64,000 nt of DNA, from the NCBI RefSeq assembly GCF_030403775.1, contig NZ_JAQMWQ010000005.1, positions 186,001 to 250,000 on the forward strand. Direction: 5' to 3'. The notes under the pieces are model-generated. The model was not told the DNA's origin. It saw only the letters and a program-made list of their open reading frames with translations, and searched no databases. The translations under genes were made by a program, and so were the position numbers. This DNA comes from Paenibacillus sp. BSR1-1. Its GTDB lineage: Bacteria; Bacillota; Bacilli; Bacillales; Cytobacillaceae. This document shows positions 8,934 to 18,177 of this stretch, piece by piece. Within the stretch, counting starts at the first letter, position 1. Every line of letters begins with the position of its first letter.

Positions 8934-10133
8934 ATGATTGAACCATTTTTATCTGCCGTTCCAGTACTAATGAAACTAGAAGAGGCGGGCTATGAAGCTT
9001 ATTTTGTTGGAGGATCAGTTAGGGATTTTCTTCTAAATAAACAAATAAGTGATGTCGATATCGCCACATCCGCAACACCGGAAGAAGTGAAAAGGGTCTT
9101 CTCAAGAACTGTGGATGTTGGAATTGAGCATGGAACTGTCCTTGTTATATATAATAATGAATCGTATGAAATTACCACCTTCAGAACAGAAGCTGAATAT
9201 TTGGATTTTCGAAGGCCAAAAGAGGTTGCGTTTATTCGGAGCCTTAAAGAAGATCTGCAGAGAAGAGATTTTACGATGAATGCTATAGCGATGGACAGGC
9301 AGGGGAATTTAATTGACCCTTTTAATGGCCGTCTGGCAATAGACGAAAAGGTCATTCAGACCGTCGGTTCAGCTATGGAGCGGTTCCAGGAAGACGCATT
9401 AAGGATGATGAGAGCTGTCCGCTTTGTCAGCCAGCTCTCTTTCGCGATGGAAAGTCAAACCATTACGGCGTTAACAAAATTAATTCCCTTACTAGACAAC
9501 ATTGCTGTTGAACGAAAAAGAACAGAATTTGAAAAGCTTCTAGCAGGCCAAAATCGAAAAAAAGCAATCAGTATCCTGATTGATACTGATTTATATTCTT
9601 ATTTGCCGGGCCTTAAAAATCAAAAGAAGTTTTTAGAGCTATTATTAGCCTATCATTGTGAAAAGCTGAATATAAAAGAAATGTGGTCGTTACTTCTTTT
9701 CTGTTTGGAGTTAAAAAATAATGACGCAGATTCTTTTTTAAGAGGCTGGCGACTGCCGGTTAAAGCGGTAAGGGATATTCAAATTACCTTAACATACCTA
9801 GCCAAAAGACTTGAACAGGAATGGACGGTTTATGATTTGTATACTGCCGGGCTTGATACCATTCAATCAGTAGAGAAGCTTTATCTAGTTTTAAAAGGAA
9901 TTGAAGAAAAGAAATCTATTTATTCTTGGAAGAAGGTTTATCAAGAGCTGCCGATAAAAGAGCGGTCAGAAATGAATGTAACAGGTAATGACCTCATGCA
10001 GTGGTTCAATAAAAGTGGTGGACCTTGGTTGAAGGAAACCCTTTTTGAAATTGAACATGCAATTTTAATAGGGAAAGTAGCGAATAATTATCAAGATATT
10101 AAGGAGTGGCTAGTAGAGTGCAGTCGGAATTAA
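8934..10133 (+). CDS. cca: CCA tRNA nucleotidyltransferase
   Basis: Adds or repairs the 3' CCA end of tRNAs. The class II nucleotidyltransferase head has GGSVRD (about residues 23-28) and the catalytic DVDIAT segment; the flexible-loop and neck regions follow (RRDFTMNAIAM, RFQEDALRMMRAVRF). About 399 residues from the ATG at 8934, which sits five bases after AGGGTGA; a GTG at 8925 overlaps that site and is rejected. Its last 16 bases overlap birA. Confidence 0.95.
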   Translation: MIEPFLSAVPVLMKLEEAGYEAYFVGGSVRDFLLNKQISDVDIATSATPEEVKRVFSRTVDVGIEHGTVLVIYNNESYEITTFRTEAEYLDFRRPKEVAFIRSLKEDLQRRDFTMNAIAMDRQGNLIDPFNGRLAIDEKVIQTVGSAMERFQEDALRMMRAVRFVSQLSFAMESQTITALTKLIPLLDNIAVERKRTEFEKLLAGQNRKKAISILIDTDLYSYLPGLKNQKKFLELLLAYHCEKLNIKEMWSLLLFCLELKNNDADSFLRGWRLPVKAVRDIQITLTYLAKRLEQEWTVYDLYTAGLDTIQSVEKLYLVLKGIEEKKSIYSWKKVYQELPIKERSEMNVTGNDLMQWFNKSGGPWLKETLFEIEHAILIGKVANNYQDIKEWLVECSRN

Positions 10134-11095
10134 GAAAGGAACTGCTTGATGCTTTTACAAATGCAGGGGAAGATTACTTATCAGGGCAGCATCTAGCTGA
10201 TTTAATTGGCTGTTCCAGGACGGCAGTCTGGAAACATATAGAGGAATTAAGGAAAGAGGGCTTCGAATTAGAAGCTGTCAGAAGGAAAGGCTATCGGATT
10301 GTAAAAACACCGGAAAAAATAACGGCTGATGAAATTAGACTTGGTTTAACAACGGATTTTATTGGACGGAACATCCATTATGAGGAAAGTGTAGAATCGA
10401 CACAAAAGATTGCCCACCGATTTGCCTCTGAGGAAGTACCTGAGGGTACGGTTATCATTGCTGAAGAGCAAAGGTCTGGAAAGGGAAGAATGAACCGTAA
10501 ATGGCATTCACCAAAATATACTGGTATTTGGATGAGCCTCATTCTTCGTCCGAATATCCCTTTAACAAAAGCACCGCAGTTAACCCTTTTAACAGCGGTT
10601 GCAGTTGTTCAGGCAATTGAAGAATTTACCGGACTCACCCCTGAAATAAAGTGGCCGAACGATATTTTAATCAAAGGGAAAAAAGTGACTGGTATCTTAA
10701 CTGAATTACAGGCTGAAGCTGACAGGGTCCATTCGATCATTGTTGGCATCGGGATAAATGTAAACCAAAAGAAGGAAGATTTCCCAGCTGAACTGCATGA
10801 AATCGCCAGTTCTCTTTATATTGAAAAAGGCGAACCAATCTCTAGAGCCGGTTTAATCAGAAGCATCTTTAAACAATTCGAGACACTATATTTACTTTAT
10901 TTAGAACAAGGCTTCCTTCCAATCAGGCTATTATGGGAAAGCTATGCGATAAGCATTGGGAAAGTACTTAAGGCAAGGACCTTGACAAATGTAATTGAGG
11001 GAAAGGCTTTAGGAATTACTGATGAGGGAGTATTAATGCTCGAAGATAACTTAGGTACGATACATCATATATACTCAGCCGATATTGAGCTTTAA
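10118..11095 (+). CDS. birA: Biotin--protein ligase / biotin operon repressor BirA
   Basis: Bifunctional protein that attaches biotin to carboxylases and represses biotin genes when charged. The N-terminal winged helix is visible (LADLIGCSRTAVWKHIEEL, about residues 24-42), followed by the ligase core with SGKGRMNRKW and KWPND. The GTG at 10118 gives exactly 325 residues, the B. subtilis BirA length, and has AAGGAG upstream; a GTG at 10106 overlaps that site. Last gene of the ypjD-birA operon; no terminator follows, only a palindromic repeat. Confidence 0.94.
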   Translation: MQSELRKELLDAFTNAGEDYLSGQHLADLIGCSRTAVWKHIEELRKEGFELEAVRRKGYRIVKTPEKITADEIRLGLTTDFIGRNIHYEESVESTQKIAHRFASEEVPEGTVIIAEEQRSGKGRMNRKWHSPKYTGIWMSLILRPNIPLTKAPQLTLLTAVAVVQAIEEFTGLTPEIKWPNDILIKGKKVTGILTELQAEADRVHSIIVGIGINVNQKKEDFPAELHEIASSLYIEKGEPISRAGLIRSIFKQFETLYLLYLEQGFLPIRLLWESYAISIGKVLKARTLTNVIEGKALGITDEGVLMLEDNLGTIHHIYSADIEL

Positions 11096-11137
11096 TCGGT
11101 AGTATGATTGTAAAGGAAATTTTCATTTTAAAACCAT

Positions 11138-11230
11138 GTTGATTAGAACGGAAGGCGCGAATACTCCTGCGGGAGTACGGGGCTTCCCGGCACGCCCGCG
11201 GAAAGCGAAGCGCCTGGAGTAAAAATCAAC
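11138..11230. repeat. Short copy of GC-rich palindromic intergenic repeat
   Basis: A 93-base element bounded by inverted GTTGATT and AATCAAC. Internal blocks (GGAAGGCGCGAA, CTCCTGCGGGAGTACGGGG, CCCGGCACGCCCGCGGAAAGCGAAGCGCC) are shared with the longer copy at 47162-47291, but the central part is missing. Strong secondary structure, much higher GC than the surroundings. Such elements are common between genes in Bacillaceae. Confidence 0.8.
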
Positions 11231-11288
11231 AATTAAGTTTAACACAGCAATTTATATAAAGAAGCTTGTACACTTTTTAAGAGAAATT

Positions 11289-11297
11289 TGTTATAAT
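11289..11297 (+). promoter_or_regulatory. Extended -10 promoter of panBCD leader
   Basis: TG-T-TATAAT forms an extended -10 element. No good -35 with normal spacing is seen; the nearest TTGTAC (11266-11271) is 20 bases away. Predicted start is near 11303, just before the first leader hairpin. Confidence 0.55.
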
Positions 11298-11302
11298 TTC
11301 AT

Positions 11303-11449
11303 TGGGCAGTATCCTAAGGAACTGCACCTTTAACGTCAAACGAAAATTAAAATAGGTATCTGCCTAGATCCGTAAATACGGACCGGGACAGAGGGATGGA
11401 ACAGTAATGAGTAACGGAGATCCTCTGCCTTCAGAAGGATCTTTTTATT
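11303..11449 (+). promoter_or_regulatory. panB leader RNA (probable pan motif with attenuator)
   Basis: The roughly 145-base leader contains a hairpin GCAGT...ACTGC (11306-11325) with unpaired A residues, a small hairpin CCGTaaatACGG (about 11370-11381), and a terminator hairpin AGATCCTCTG / CAGaAGGATCT (11418-11442) followed by TTTTTATTT. An upstream AGAGGGAT (11390-11397) can pair with ATCCTCT (11420-11426), the 5' arm of the terminator, enclosing an A-rich segment around 11400-11418. The two structures are mutually exclusive. A pan RNA motif of stems with bulged adenosines is known upstream of Bacillus panB; match to that family is inferred from position and shape. Confidence 0.72.
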
Positions 11450-11501
11450 TGCTCTTCAGCTGCCTTTTATCTCCTCTCCCAATTAAAAGGAGGGAATAAG
11501 G

Positions 11502-12338
11502 ATGAAGCAAACAACAGAGTTCTTAAAGATGAAAGAAAATCACGAAAAAATTGTTATGTTAACGGCATATGATTACCCGTCTGCCAAACAAGCAGAACAG
11601 GGTGGAGTTGACCTAATCTTAGTTGGTGATTCACTTGGAATGGTGGTGTTGGGTTATGATTCCACTATCCCAGTAACACTCGAAGACATGATTCATCATA
11701 CAAAAGCAGTTAAACGTGGAGCAAAAGATACGTTTATTGTGGCGGATATGCCTTTTCTAACTTACCATTTATCGGTTCGAGATACATTAATGAATGCCGG
11801 ACGTCTTATTCAGGAAACGGGAGCCCATGCTGTTAAACTCGAAGGGGCTGACGATGTTCTAGAGAAAATCTCTGCACTAACCAATGCAGGGATACCTGTC
11901 TGTGCTCACTTGGGACTAACCCCGCAATCGGTCGGTGTTTTAGGCGGGTATAAGGTTCAAGGTAAAGATTCCGAGGCGGCTAAAAAATTACTGGATGATG
12001 CTATCAAATGCGAAGAAGCAGGCGCTTTTGCTGTAGTGCTTGAATGTGTTCCCAAGCAGCTTGCAGAAGAAGTAACAAGGTCGTTATCCATTCCTGTAAT
12101 TGGCATAGGAGCAGGTATTGATGTTGATGGCCAAGTTCTAGTCTATCATGATATTTTAGGATATGGTGTAGAGCGAGTTCCAAAATTTGTGAAACAATAC
12201 CATTCAGTCAATCCTTTTATGCTTGAATCCATTCAGGCATACGTTTCAGATGTGAAAAATAAACAATTTCCCGAAGATAAACACTCTTTTACCATGAAAG
12301 AAACGGAGCTTAAGGCTTTATACGGAGGTAAAGAATGA
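11502..12338 (+). CDS. panB: 3-methyl-2-oxobutanoate hydroxymethyltransferase PanB
   Basis: First committed pantothenate enzyme, transferring a hydroxymethyl group from methylene-THF to ketoisovalerate. The TIM-barrel shows [19 protein letters not shown] at the N-terminus, [14 protein letters not shown] with metal and substrate ligands, and the catalytic-region [16 protein letters not shown]. 278 residues, family length. Ribosome site AAAAGGAGGG. It overlaps panC by four bases (ATGA), so panBCD are translationally coupled, under control of the leader at 11303-11449. Confidence 0.96.
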   Translation: MKQTTEFLKMKENHEKIVMLTAYDYPSAKQAEQGGVDLILVGDSLGMVVLGYDSTIPVTLEDMIHHTKAVKRGAKDTFIVADMPFLTYHLSVRDTLMNAGRLIQETGAHAVKLEGADDVLEKISALTNAGIPVCAHLGLTPQSVGVLGGYKVQGKDSEAAKKLLDDAIKCEEAGAFAVVLECVPKQLAEEVTRSLSIPVIGIGAGIDVDGQVLVYHDILGYGVERVPKFVKQYHSVNPFMLESIQAYVSDVKNKQFPEDKHSFTMKETELKALYGGKE

Positions 12339-13183
12339 AGGTCGTAACAACCATCCAAGAAATGCAATCAGAAATCAGGCAACTGAAGGAAAAAGGACAT
12401 TCAATTGGCTTTGTTCCAACAATGGGATTTCTTCATGAAGGACATTTAACCTTGTTAAAAAAGGCGCGTCAAGAAAATGATACCGTTGTATTAAGTATTT
12501 TTGTCAATCCCTTGCAGTTTGGACCAAAAGAGGATTTCTCTACTTATCCGCGTGATTTTGAGCGAGACTGTGCATTAGCTGAGGGAGAGAAAATAGATTA
12601 TGTCTTTTTTCCTTCAGTAAAGGAAATGTATCCAGGTTCTGCTTCAGTTAAAGTGGTCGTTGAAAAACGTACGGATGTATTATGTGGAAAGTCGCGTCCA
12701 GGCCATTTTGACGGAGTAGCCACGGTCATTACGAAACTATTTAATATCATAATGCCGACACGGGCGTATTTTGGCATTAAAGATGCTCAGCAGGTAGCTG
12801 TCATTGATGGATTAATCTCTGATTTTAATTTTCCAATTGAATTGGTTGCAGTTGATATTGTCCGTGAACAAGATGGTCTTGCGAAAAGTTCCCGCAATGT
12901 TAATCTGCTACCTGAAGATAGACAACAAGCAACCGTCTTATATAAAAGCCTGCAGGCTGCAAAGGAAGCCATTTTTCACGGTGAACGTAATCCTGTCACT
13001 TTAGTCAACTTAATAAAAGAAATGATAACAAGTGAATCAAAAGGGGAGATCGATTATGTCGATATTTTCTCTTATCCAGAGCTTAAGCCACTGGAAGAAT
13101 TAAACGATAGAATTATCATTGCTCTTGCAGTTAAATTTACGAAGGTTCGATTGATAGATAATTTAATTATTAATATAAATTAA
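12335..13183 (+). CDS. panC: Pantothenate synthetase PanC
   Basis: ATP-dependent ligase joining pantoate and beta-alanine. The nucleotidyltransferase HxGH motif is in [13 protein letters not shown] (about residues 28-40), and the KSSRNVNL motif of the C-terminal domain appears near residue 185. 282 residues, normal. Starts inside the end of panB and is followed by panD after 24 bases. Confidence 0.96.
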   Translation: MKVVTTIQEMQSEIRQLKEKGHSIGFVPTMGFLHEGHLTLLKKARQENDTVVLSIFVNPLQFGPKEDFSTYPRDFERDCALAEGEKIDYVFFPSVKEMYPGSASVKVVVEKRTDVLCGKSRPGHFDGVATVITKLFNIIMPTRAYFGIKDAQQVAVIDGLISDFNFPIELVAVDIVREQDGLAKSSRNVNLLPEDRQQATVLYKSLQAAKEAIFHGERNPVTLVNLIKEMITSESKGEIDYVDIFSYPELKPLEELNDRIIIALAVKFTKVRLIDNLIININ

Positions 13184-13207
13184 TAACCAGGGGGAGGAAA
13201 TAAATCT

Positions 13208-13591
13208 ATGTTTCGCACCATGATGAACGGAAAAATCCACCGCGCAACAGTTACAGAGGCTAATTTAAACTATGTTGGCAGTATAACGATAGACGAAGAA
13301 ATTCTAGATGCTGTTGGCATGATTGCCAATGAAAAGGTGCAAATTGTTAACAACAACAATGGAGCCCGTTTAGAAACCTATATTATTCCGGGAGAAAGAG
13401 GCAGTGGTGTGGTTTGTTTAAACGGTGCAGCTGCCCGCCTTGTACAGCCTGGTGATATCGTCATTATTATATCTTATGCCTTTGTGGCTGAAGAGAAAGT
13501 ATCGGCGCACAAGCCAAAAGTGGCGATAATGGATGAGAATAACCGCATTAAAGAACTGCTTCATGCAGAACCAGCACTTACAGTTATGTAG
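13208..13591 (+). CDS. panD: Aspartate 1-decarboxylase PanD
   Basis: Makes beta-alanine for pantothenate from aspartate using a pyruvoyl group. The proenzyme cleavage site is clear: G24-S25 in NYVGSITID, which would leave serine 25 as the pyruvoyl precursor. 127 residues, the standard length. A GGGGGAGG ribosome site precedes the ATG and a strong terminator follows, closing the pan operon. Confidence 0.97.
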   Translation: MFRTMMNGKIHRATVTEANLNYVGSITIDEEILDAVGMIANEKVQIVNNNNGARLETYIIPGERGSGVVCLNGAAARLVQPGDIVIIISYAFVAEEKVSAHKPKVAIMDENNRIKELLHAEPALTVM

Positions 13592-13592
13592 T

Positions 13593-13620
13593 AATCCCCG
13601 ATTTTTTCGGGGATTTTTCT
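13593..13620 (+). terminator. Terminator after panD
   Basis: Stem AATCCCCGA / TCGGGGATT with a T-rich loop, followed by TTTCTTTTTT. Ends panBCD. Confidence 0.85.
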
Positions 13621-13656
13621 TTTTTACTTTTTAGTCTTTTTGTGATACCGTTTAAT

Positions 13657-13668
13657 GAACAGAAGTTC
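13657..13668 (+). promoter_or_regulatory. LexA-box-like palindrome before dinG
   Basis: GAAC-AGAA-GTTC has perfect arms of the Bacillus LexA (DinR) operator core (GAAC-N4-GTTC), followed by G as in the longer consensus. It lies 15 bases before the dinG ATG, directly upstream of the GGGGTG ribosome site. Binding not shown. Confidence 0.55.
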
Positions 13669-13682
13669 GGGGTGTTTATCAG

Positions 13683-16487
13683 ATGTCAAATAAATTTGTT
13701 GTTATCGATTTAGAAACTACAGGGAACATTCCCAAAAAAGGCGATAAGATCATCCAATTCGCAGCAGTAGTCATCGAAAACGGAATAATCATAAATACAT
13801 ACTCATCACTTGTCAATCCGCAAAAATCCATTCCAGTTTTTATCGAAGAGCTAACTGGAATTAATGATGATATGGTTAAGGACGCTCCTTTATTTTCTGA
13901 AATTGCCGGGCAAGTATCGGAACTTTTAGAAGGGGCCTATTTTGTTGCGCATAATGTTTTGTTTGACCTTTCCTTTCTGCAAGAGGAACTAATTCAGGCA
14001 GGCTTCGAGGGGTTTTATGGCCCAGTTCTGGATACGGTCGAAATGGCCAGGATTTTATATCCAACCGCAGATGGCTATAAGCTTACCGATTTAGCAGAAA
14101 GAGAAAATCTTAATCATGACCGTCCTCATCAGGCCGACAGCGATGCTCAGGTCACTGCAGAACTCTTTCTAATTTTTTTAAGAAAGTTATCGCAGTTGCC
14201 TTTAATCACAATGGACCAGCTTACGCAGCTTTCTGGCGGGTTGAAAAGTGATCTGCAGCTGCTTCTTGATGACCTTCTGGAATATAAAAAGATGGAGCCT
14301 GAGGAGCTTCCGGAAGCCATTGAGATATTTAAGAATCTTGCCTTAAAAAAGGATTTAAAGAATAATCCAGAAGAAAACTTAAGTAGAATCGACATCAAGT
14401 TTCCTGGTAATGTTGAAGAGAAAATGGAACTGATTAAACAAGGTTTTGATAATTTTGAGCATAGATCTGGTCAATTTACGATGATGGATGAGGTTCATGA
14501 GACTTTATTCAATATGCGGCATACTTTAATTGAAGCTGGAACTGGTGTAGGCAAATCACTAGGTTATCTCTTGCCAAGTGCTTATTTTGCCAAGCAGAAA
14601 AATCTCCCAATTGTAATTAGTACACATACTATTCAGCTGCAAGAGCAGATTTTAAAGAAAGAAATTCCGATTTTAGAAAAAATACTCCCTTTTAAGATTG
14701 ATTCGGTTTTGCTTAAAGGGAGAAACCATTATATTAGTTTGGAAAAATTCTATCAAACTCTTTTGGATGAAAACGATAATTACGATACCACGTTAACCAA
14801 AATGCAAATACTTGTTTGGCTGACAGAAACAGAAACTGGAGATAAAGACGAGCTTAATATTTCGAGCGGCGGGCTCATTTACTGGAATAAAATAAAGAAT
14901 GAACCTGCAGTATTCTCCCAAAACCGCGAATGGCAAGAGAAAGACTATTACCAAAAAGCAAAAAGGGCGGCCTCTTCCGCCGATATCATTATAACCAATC
15001 ATTCGTTATTATTAAGTGACATAAAGGGAGATGGCTCAATCTTACCCGAATATGACTATGTGATTATTGATGAGGGTCATCATCTTGAAAAAGTTGCATC
15101 TCAGTTTTTCGGAGCAACCTTAGATTATTTATCAACAAGACTGTTATTGGGCCAATTTGGACTATATGAACAGAAACAGCTTTTTTATGAGCTAGAAGGC
15201 CTGTTATCTTCAATTTGTGTTACAAATGAGAAACTTGCTTCCCGGCAGGAGTTGAATCAGCTAATAGTGGACCTTACCTATGAAATGGATGAATTCTTTA
15301 AGTTAATCGGTCTTTATACGAAAAAGAAGCTGTCTAACAAAAAAGGTTTTTATCGTGCCAAAGTCCGCTTTTCTAAATCTGCTGAAGGGAAAGAAACAAA
15401 GGGCATTATTCATAGTGCTGAAAGGTTTTCCTTTTTACTTAAAGACCTGCAAGGTTCAATTATGGAACGGCTTCATTTGTTAGAAAAACAGACAAATTTC
15501 TTATCAAATATACAGAAGAGTAAAATGGAAGAAATCTTACTGCTTTCAAATGATTTAGTTATGCTAAGGGAAACGGTCATAAAGTGCTTTATAAAGGATT
15601 CTCACGACGTTAAATGGATTGAGATGGATATCCGCTCTCCACAAAACGTAACAACCTTTTTGGCGCAGCCTGCATTTGTGGCGAATGCTCTTAAAGAGCA
15701 ATTATTTCAAGTGAAAAAAGGGGTAATCATCACCTCTGCCACCTTAACGGTAAATAACTCGTTTAACTATATAATTAAAGAAATCGGATTAGATCCAGTC
15801 TCGACGAAACAAATTACGATTCCTTCGCCTTTTGAATATAAGCATCAAGTCAATCTTTTAATCCCTGAGGACTTGCCAGAAATCAATGAGGTTACTTTGG
15901 ATGAATATGTAATTGCTATAACTGAGCATATTATTACTCTTGCAGAAGCGACAAATGGAAGAATGATGCTTCTTTTTACTGCGTATGACATGTTAAAGAA
16001 AACCTATGAATTAATTAAAGAAAGTGGTTTTCTCAATGATTACGTCATGATTGCCCAAGGCATTACGAGCGGCAGCCGTACGAGATTAACACGGAATTTT
16101 CAGCGATATGACAAAGCTATTTTATTAGGAACCAGCAGTTTTTGGGAAGGGGTAGACATTCCTGGGGAGGATTTGACCTGTCTTGTGATTGTGAGACTAC
16201 CATTTAGCCCGCCTGACGAACCGCTGACGGAAGCAAAGTGCCAAGTGATCAAAGAACAAGGCGGTAATGCTTTTTCCGAATACTCACTTCCGGAAGCTAT
16301 TTTAAAATTTAAGCAGGGCTTTGGACGTTTGATCCGTACAAAGAACGATCGAGGAATTTTAGTGGTATTTGATAGAAGAATTGTAACCACAAAATATGGA
16401 AAGGCTTTTTTGAAATCAATTCCTTCCGTGCCGGTTAAAAAAGGTCCAATGGATGAACTTGTAGAATTTATTCATGCTTGGTTATGA
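13683..16487 (+). CDS. dinG: DinG-family exonuclease/helicase-like protein
   Basis: Gram-positive DinG with an N-terminal DEDDh exonuclease fused to an XPD-like helicase body. Exonuclease motifs are VIDLETTG (about 7-14), HNVLFDLSFL and HQADSDAQVT. The helicase part has Walker A AGTGVGKS (about 287-294), DEGH box IIDEGHHL and motif VI region SSFWEGVDIPG. No cysteines lie between Walker A and DEGH, so the iron-sulfur cluster of E. coli DinG is absent; such proteins in Staphylococcus act as 3'-5' exonucleases. 934 residues. A LexA-like palindrome lies just before the start. Confidence 0.94.
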   Translation: MSNKFVVIDLETTGNIPKKGDKIIQFAAVVIENGIIINTYSSLVNPQKSIPVFIEELTGINDDMVKDAPLFSEIAGQVSELLEGAYFVAHNVLFDLSFLQEELIQAGFEGFYGPVLDTVEMARILYPTADGYKLTDLAERENLNHDRPHQADSDAQVTAELFLIFLRKLSQLPLITMDQLTQLSGGLKSDLQLLLDDLLEYKKMEPEELPEAIEIFKNLALKKDLKNNPEENLSRIDIKFPGNVEEKMELIKQGFDNFEHRSGQFTMMDEVHETLFNMRHTLIEAGTGVGKSLGYLLPSAYFAKQKNLPIVISTHTIQLQEQILKKEIPILEKILPFKIDSVLLKGRNHYISLEKFYQTLLDENDNYDTTLTKMQILVWLTETETGDKDELNISSGGLIYWNKIKNEPAVFSQNREWQEKDYYQKAKRAASSADIIITNHSLLLSDIKGDGSILPEYDYVIIDEGHHLEKVASQFFGATLDYLSTRLLLGQFGLYEQKQLFYELEGLLSSICVTNEKLASRQELNQLIVDLTYEMDEFFKLIGLYTKKKLSNKKGFYRAKVRFSKSAEGKETKGIIHSAERFSFLLKDLQGSIMERLHLLEKQTNFLSNIQKSKMEEILLLSNDLVMLRETVIKCFIKDSHDVKWIEMDIRSPQNVTTFLAQPAFVANALKEQLFQVKKGVIITSATLTVNNSFNYIIKEIGLDPVSTKQITIPSPFEYKHQVNLLIPEDLPEINEVTLDEYVIAITEHIITLAEATNGRMMLLFTAYDMLKKTYELIKESGFLNDYVMIAQGITSGSRTRLTRNFQRYDKAILLGTSSFWEGVDIPGEDLTCLVIVRLPFSPPDEPLTEAKCQVIKEQGGNAFSEYSLPEAILKFKQGFGRLIRTKNDRGILVVFDRRIVTTKYGKAFLKSIPSVPVKKGPMDELVEFIHAWL

Positions 16488-16538
16488 TAAATAATGGTAA
16501 AATTGTACATTCTATAAATATCTATAGGAGGAATGTGC

Positions 16539-17375
16539 ATGAGAATTTTACTGCTTTTAATAATGATCATATTTCAAGCCACCTCGACTGTTTTTGCGAC
16601 AAGCAAAATTGAAAATATTGATTTGAAATTGAAGGACCATGAGGTTGCCATTACCTTTTTGGGATTGTCAGCTGGAGAAGCGACCCTTATTCAAGGACCG
16701 AATGGCGGGAATGTTTTAGTGAATATCGGGAGAGAAGAGAGCAAAGCAGAATTGGAAAAATGGCTGAGCCTGTATGATGTCAAGGAAATTTCTACGCTCA
16801 TCCTTACCAATGATGAACCTGAAACCCATATTAATCTGATCAATCAATTTCTTTTAAAATATAAAACCCAAGAGATAATTACTACACCTAAAATGGCGGC
16901 ATTCCTATCGAAAAGTTTAAACCCTGAAAATCAGCTATCAATTGTGGCTTGGGGAGAGGGCACGAAAAAAGAAATACTCCCTGAGTTGACAGCTGAAGTT
17001 CAATTTTTAGGAAGTATGCAAAACGAAGGTTTAGATTTTACTTTGGAGTTTTTTAAACATCGAATTTTCATGATGAATTCTTTTAGCAAACGCGCTGAAC
17101 AAAAGCTTTTAACTCGGAACCTCGAGAACCTAAACGTTTTTAAAACTCCCCTTTTCGCTAAAGAAGACGCAATAACAGAAAAATTAATCGAATTTTTTAA
17201 TCCGCAAATTTCGATTCTATTTGCTGATGAAGGTGATCTCTTTGATACTGAAATCATACATGATTTACATGATATTTGGTCGGAGATATATTTTACAAAA
17301 AAACACGGTACGGTGACAATTAAATTTACAGATTCAAACTATGAAGTAATTCCCTTGCCAGATGCAACAGAGTAA
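16539..17375 (+). CDS. Secreted metallo-beta-lactamase-fold protein, probably non-catalytic (ComEC C-domain-like)
   Basis: Protein of 278 residues with an N-terminal signal peptide (hydrophobic residues 3-20, cleavage likely near FATS). The next part, AITFLGLSAGEATLIQGPNG followed by NVLVNIGREES, follows the pattern of the ComEC/Rec2 beta-lactamase domain (ITFLDVGQGDA...PNG...LID). The zinc motif HxHxDH expected after STLILT is replaced by NDEPETHI, so metal binding and hydrolysis look lost. The ATG at 16539 is chosen because AGGAGG is only one base from the ATG at 16533 but seven from this one. It directly follows dinG. Function unknown; a ligand-binding or scaffolding role is inference. Confidence 0.7.
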   Translation: MRILLLLIMIIFQATSTVFATSKIENIDLKLKDHEVAITFLGLSAGEATLIQGPNGGNVLVNIGREESKAELEKWLSLYDVKEISTLILTNDEPETHINLINQFLLKYKTQEIITTPKMAAFLSKSLNPENQLSIVAWGEGTKKEILPELTAEVQFLGSMQNEGLDFTLEFFKHRIFMMNSFSKRAEQKLLTRNLENLNVFKTPLFAKEDAITEKLIEFFNPQISILFADEGDLFDTEIIHDLHDIWSEIYFTKKHGTVTIKFTDSNYEVIPLPDATE

Positions 17376-17426
17376 AAATATTCATTTAATTATTCTAGCA
17401 TTTCAAGTACGTTTCTCGCTTTAACC

Positions 17427-17435
17427 TGTTATAAT
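17427..17435 (+). promoter_or_regulatory. Extended -10 promoter of ypmA-ypmB-aspB
   Basis: TG-T-TATAAT, 58 bases before the ypmA ATG. No clear -35 hexamer, which is common for extended -10 promoters. Confidence 0.5.
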
Positions 17436-17492
17436 AATTGAGTAGAATTTTTTATCGATTTTGTGTTATGAGAAAGACAATGGAGGAATTAG

Positions 17493-17663
17493 ATGGAAAG
17501 TAAAATTGAAGTTTTGTCAACTGTAAAAATCCAGCATAGTCCGGATTTTTATAAAGTAGTTGATGCGCTGAATCGTACTTTGAAAGAAAAAGACCTTATG
17601 TTTGGATTGGCCCTTGATCAAGAAGATAAAAATAAAGCGATTTTTACTATATATCGTACATAA
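17493..17663 (+). CDS. ypmA: Small conserved protein YpmA
   Basis: A 56-residue protein behind a TGGAGGAAT ribosome site. It begins MESKIEVLSTVKIQHSPDFY and ends FTIYRT. Position immediately before ypmB-aspB and size agree with B. subtilis YpmA. It looks soluble, without signal or membrane segment. Function is unknown. Confidence 0.85.
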   Translation: MESKIEVLSTVKIQHSPDFYKVVDALNRTLKEKDLMFGLALDQEDKNKAIFTIYRT

Positions 17664-17677
17664 AGAAGTGAATTAAA

Positions 17678-18151
17678 GTGAAAAAGTGGTTATTTTTTCT
17701 AGCATTATTTGTTCTTGGTATTTTTGGTGTCTTGATTAAGGTATATTTCTCTGCAGAAGAACCTGTAAAAGCGGCTGAAGAAAAAGCGTTACTACTTGCT
17801 AATAAAAGGGTTCAATTAAGTAAAGTAGAGGACTTTCATATTTACAATGGTTTAGAGACAGTAAATGTAATCGAGGGAAAAAATAACAAAGGTGAAAATA
17901 TCATTGTGTGGATTCCCGAAAAAAGTAAAAAAGTTATAGTGAAAAAAGCTAAAAATGGTCTCACGAAAAATGAGGCTGTAAAAAAATTATTACAAGAAAA
18001 AAAACCTAAAAAAATTATTTCAGTTCGGTTAGGTATGGAAAAAAATATTCCATTATGGGAAATTTATTATCGTTCTGAAAATAATTTAATAAATTATTAT
18101 TATGTACACTTTGAAACAGGCGAATGGCTGAAAAAAATTGAAAATCTTTAG
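17678..18151 (+). CDS. ypmB: Cell wall elongation regulator TseB-like protein YpmB
   Basis: Single-pass membrane protein: residues 3-22 form an N-terminal anchor and the rest faces outward with a TseB/PepSY-like fold (DUF5590). In B. subtilis this protein (TseB) acts with penicillin-binding protein PBP2A during elongation. The GTG start at 17678 has only a weak ribosome site (AAGAAGTGA), suggesting coupling with ypmA 14 bases upstream. The second half is lysine-rich. aspB follows after 26 bases. Confidence 0.85.
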   Translation: MKKWLFFLALFVLGIFGVLIKVYFSAEEPVKAAEEKALLLANKRVQLSKVEDFHIYNGLETVNVIEGKNNKGENIIVWIPEKSKKVIVKKAKNGLTKNEAVKKLLQEKKPKKIISVRLGMEKNIPLWEIYYRSENNLINYYYVHFETGEWLKKIENL

Positions 18152-18177
18152 AATGGATTGAGAATGGAGGAACAGGC

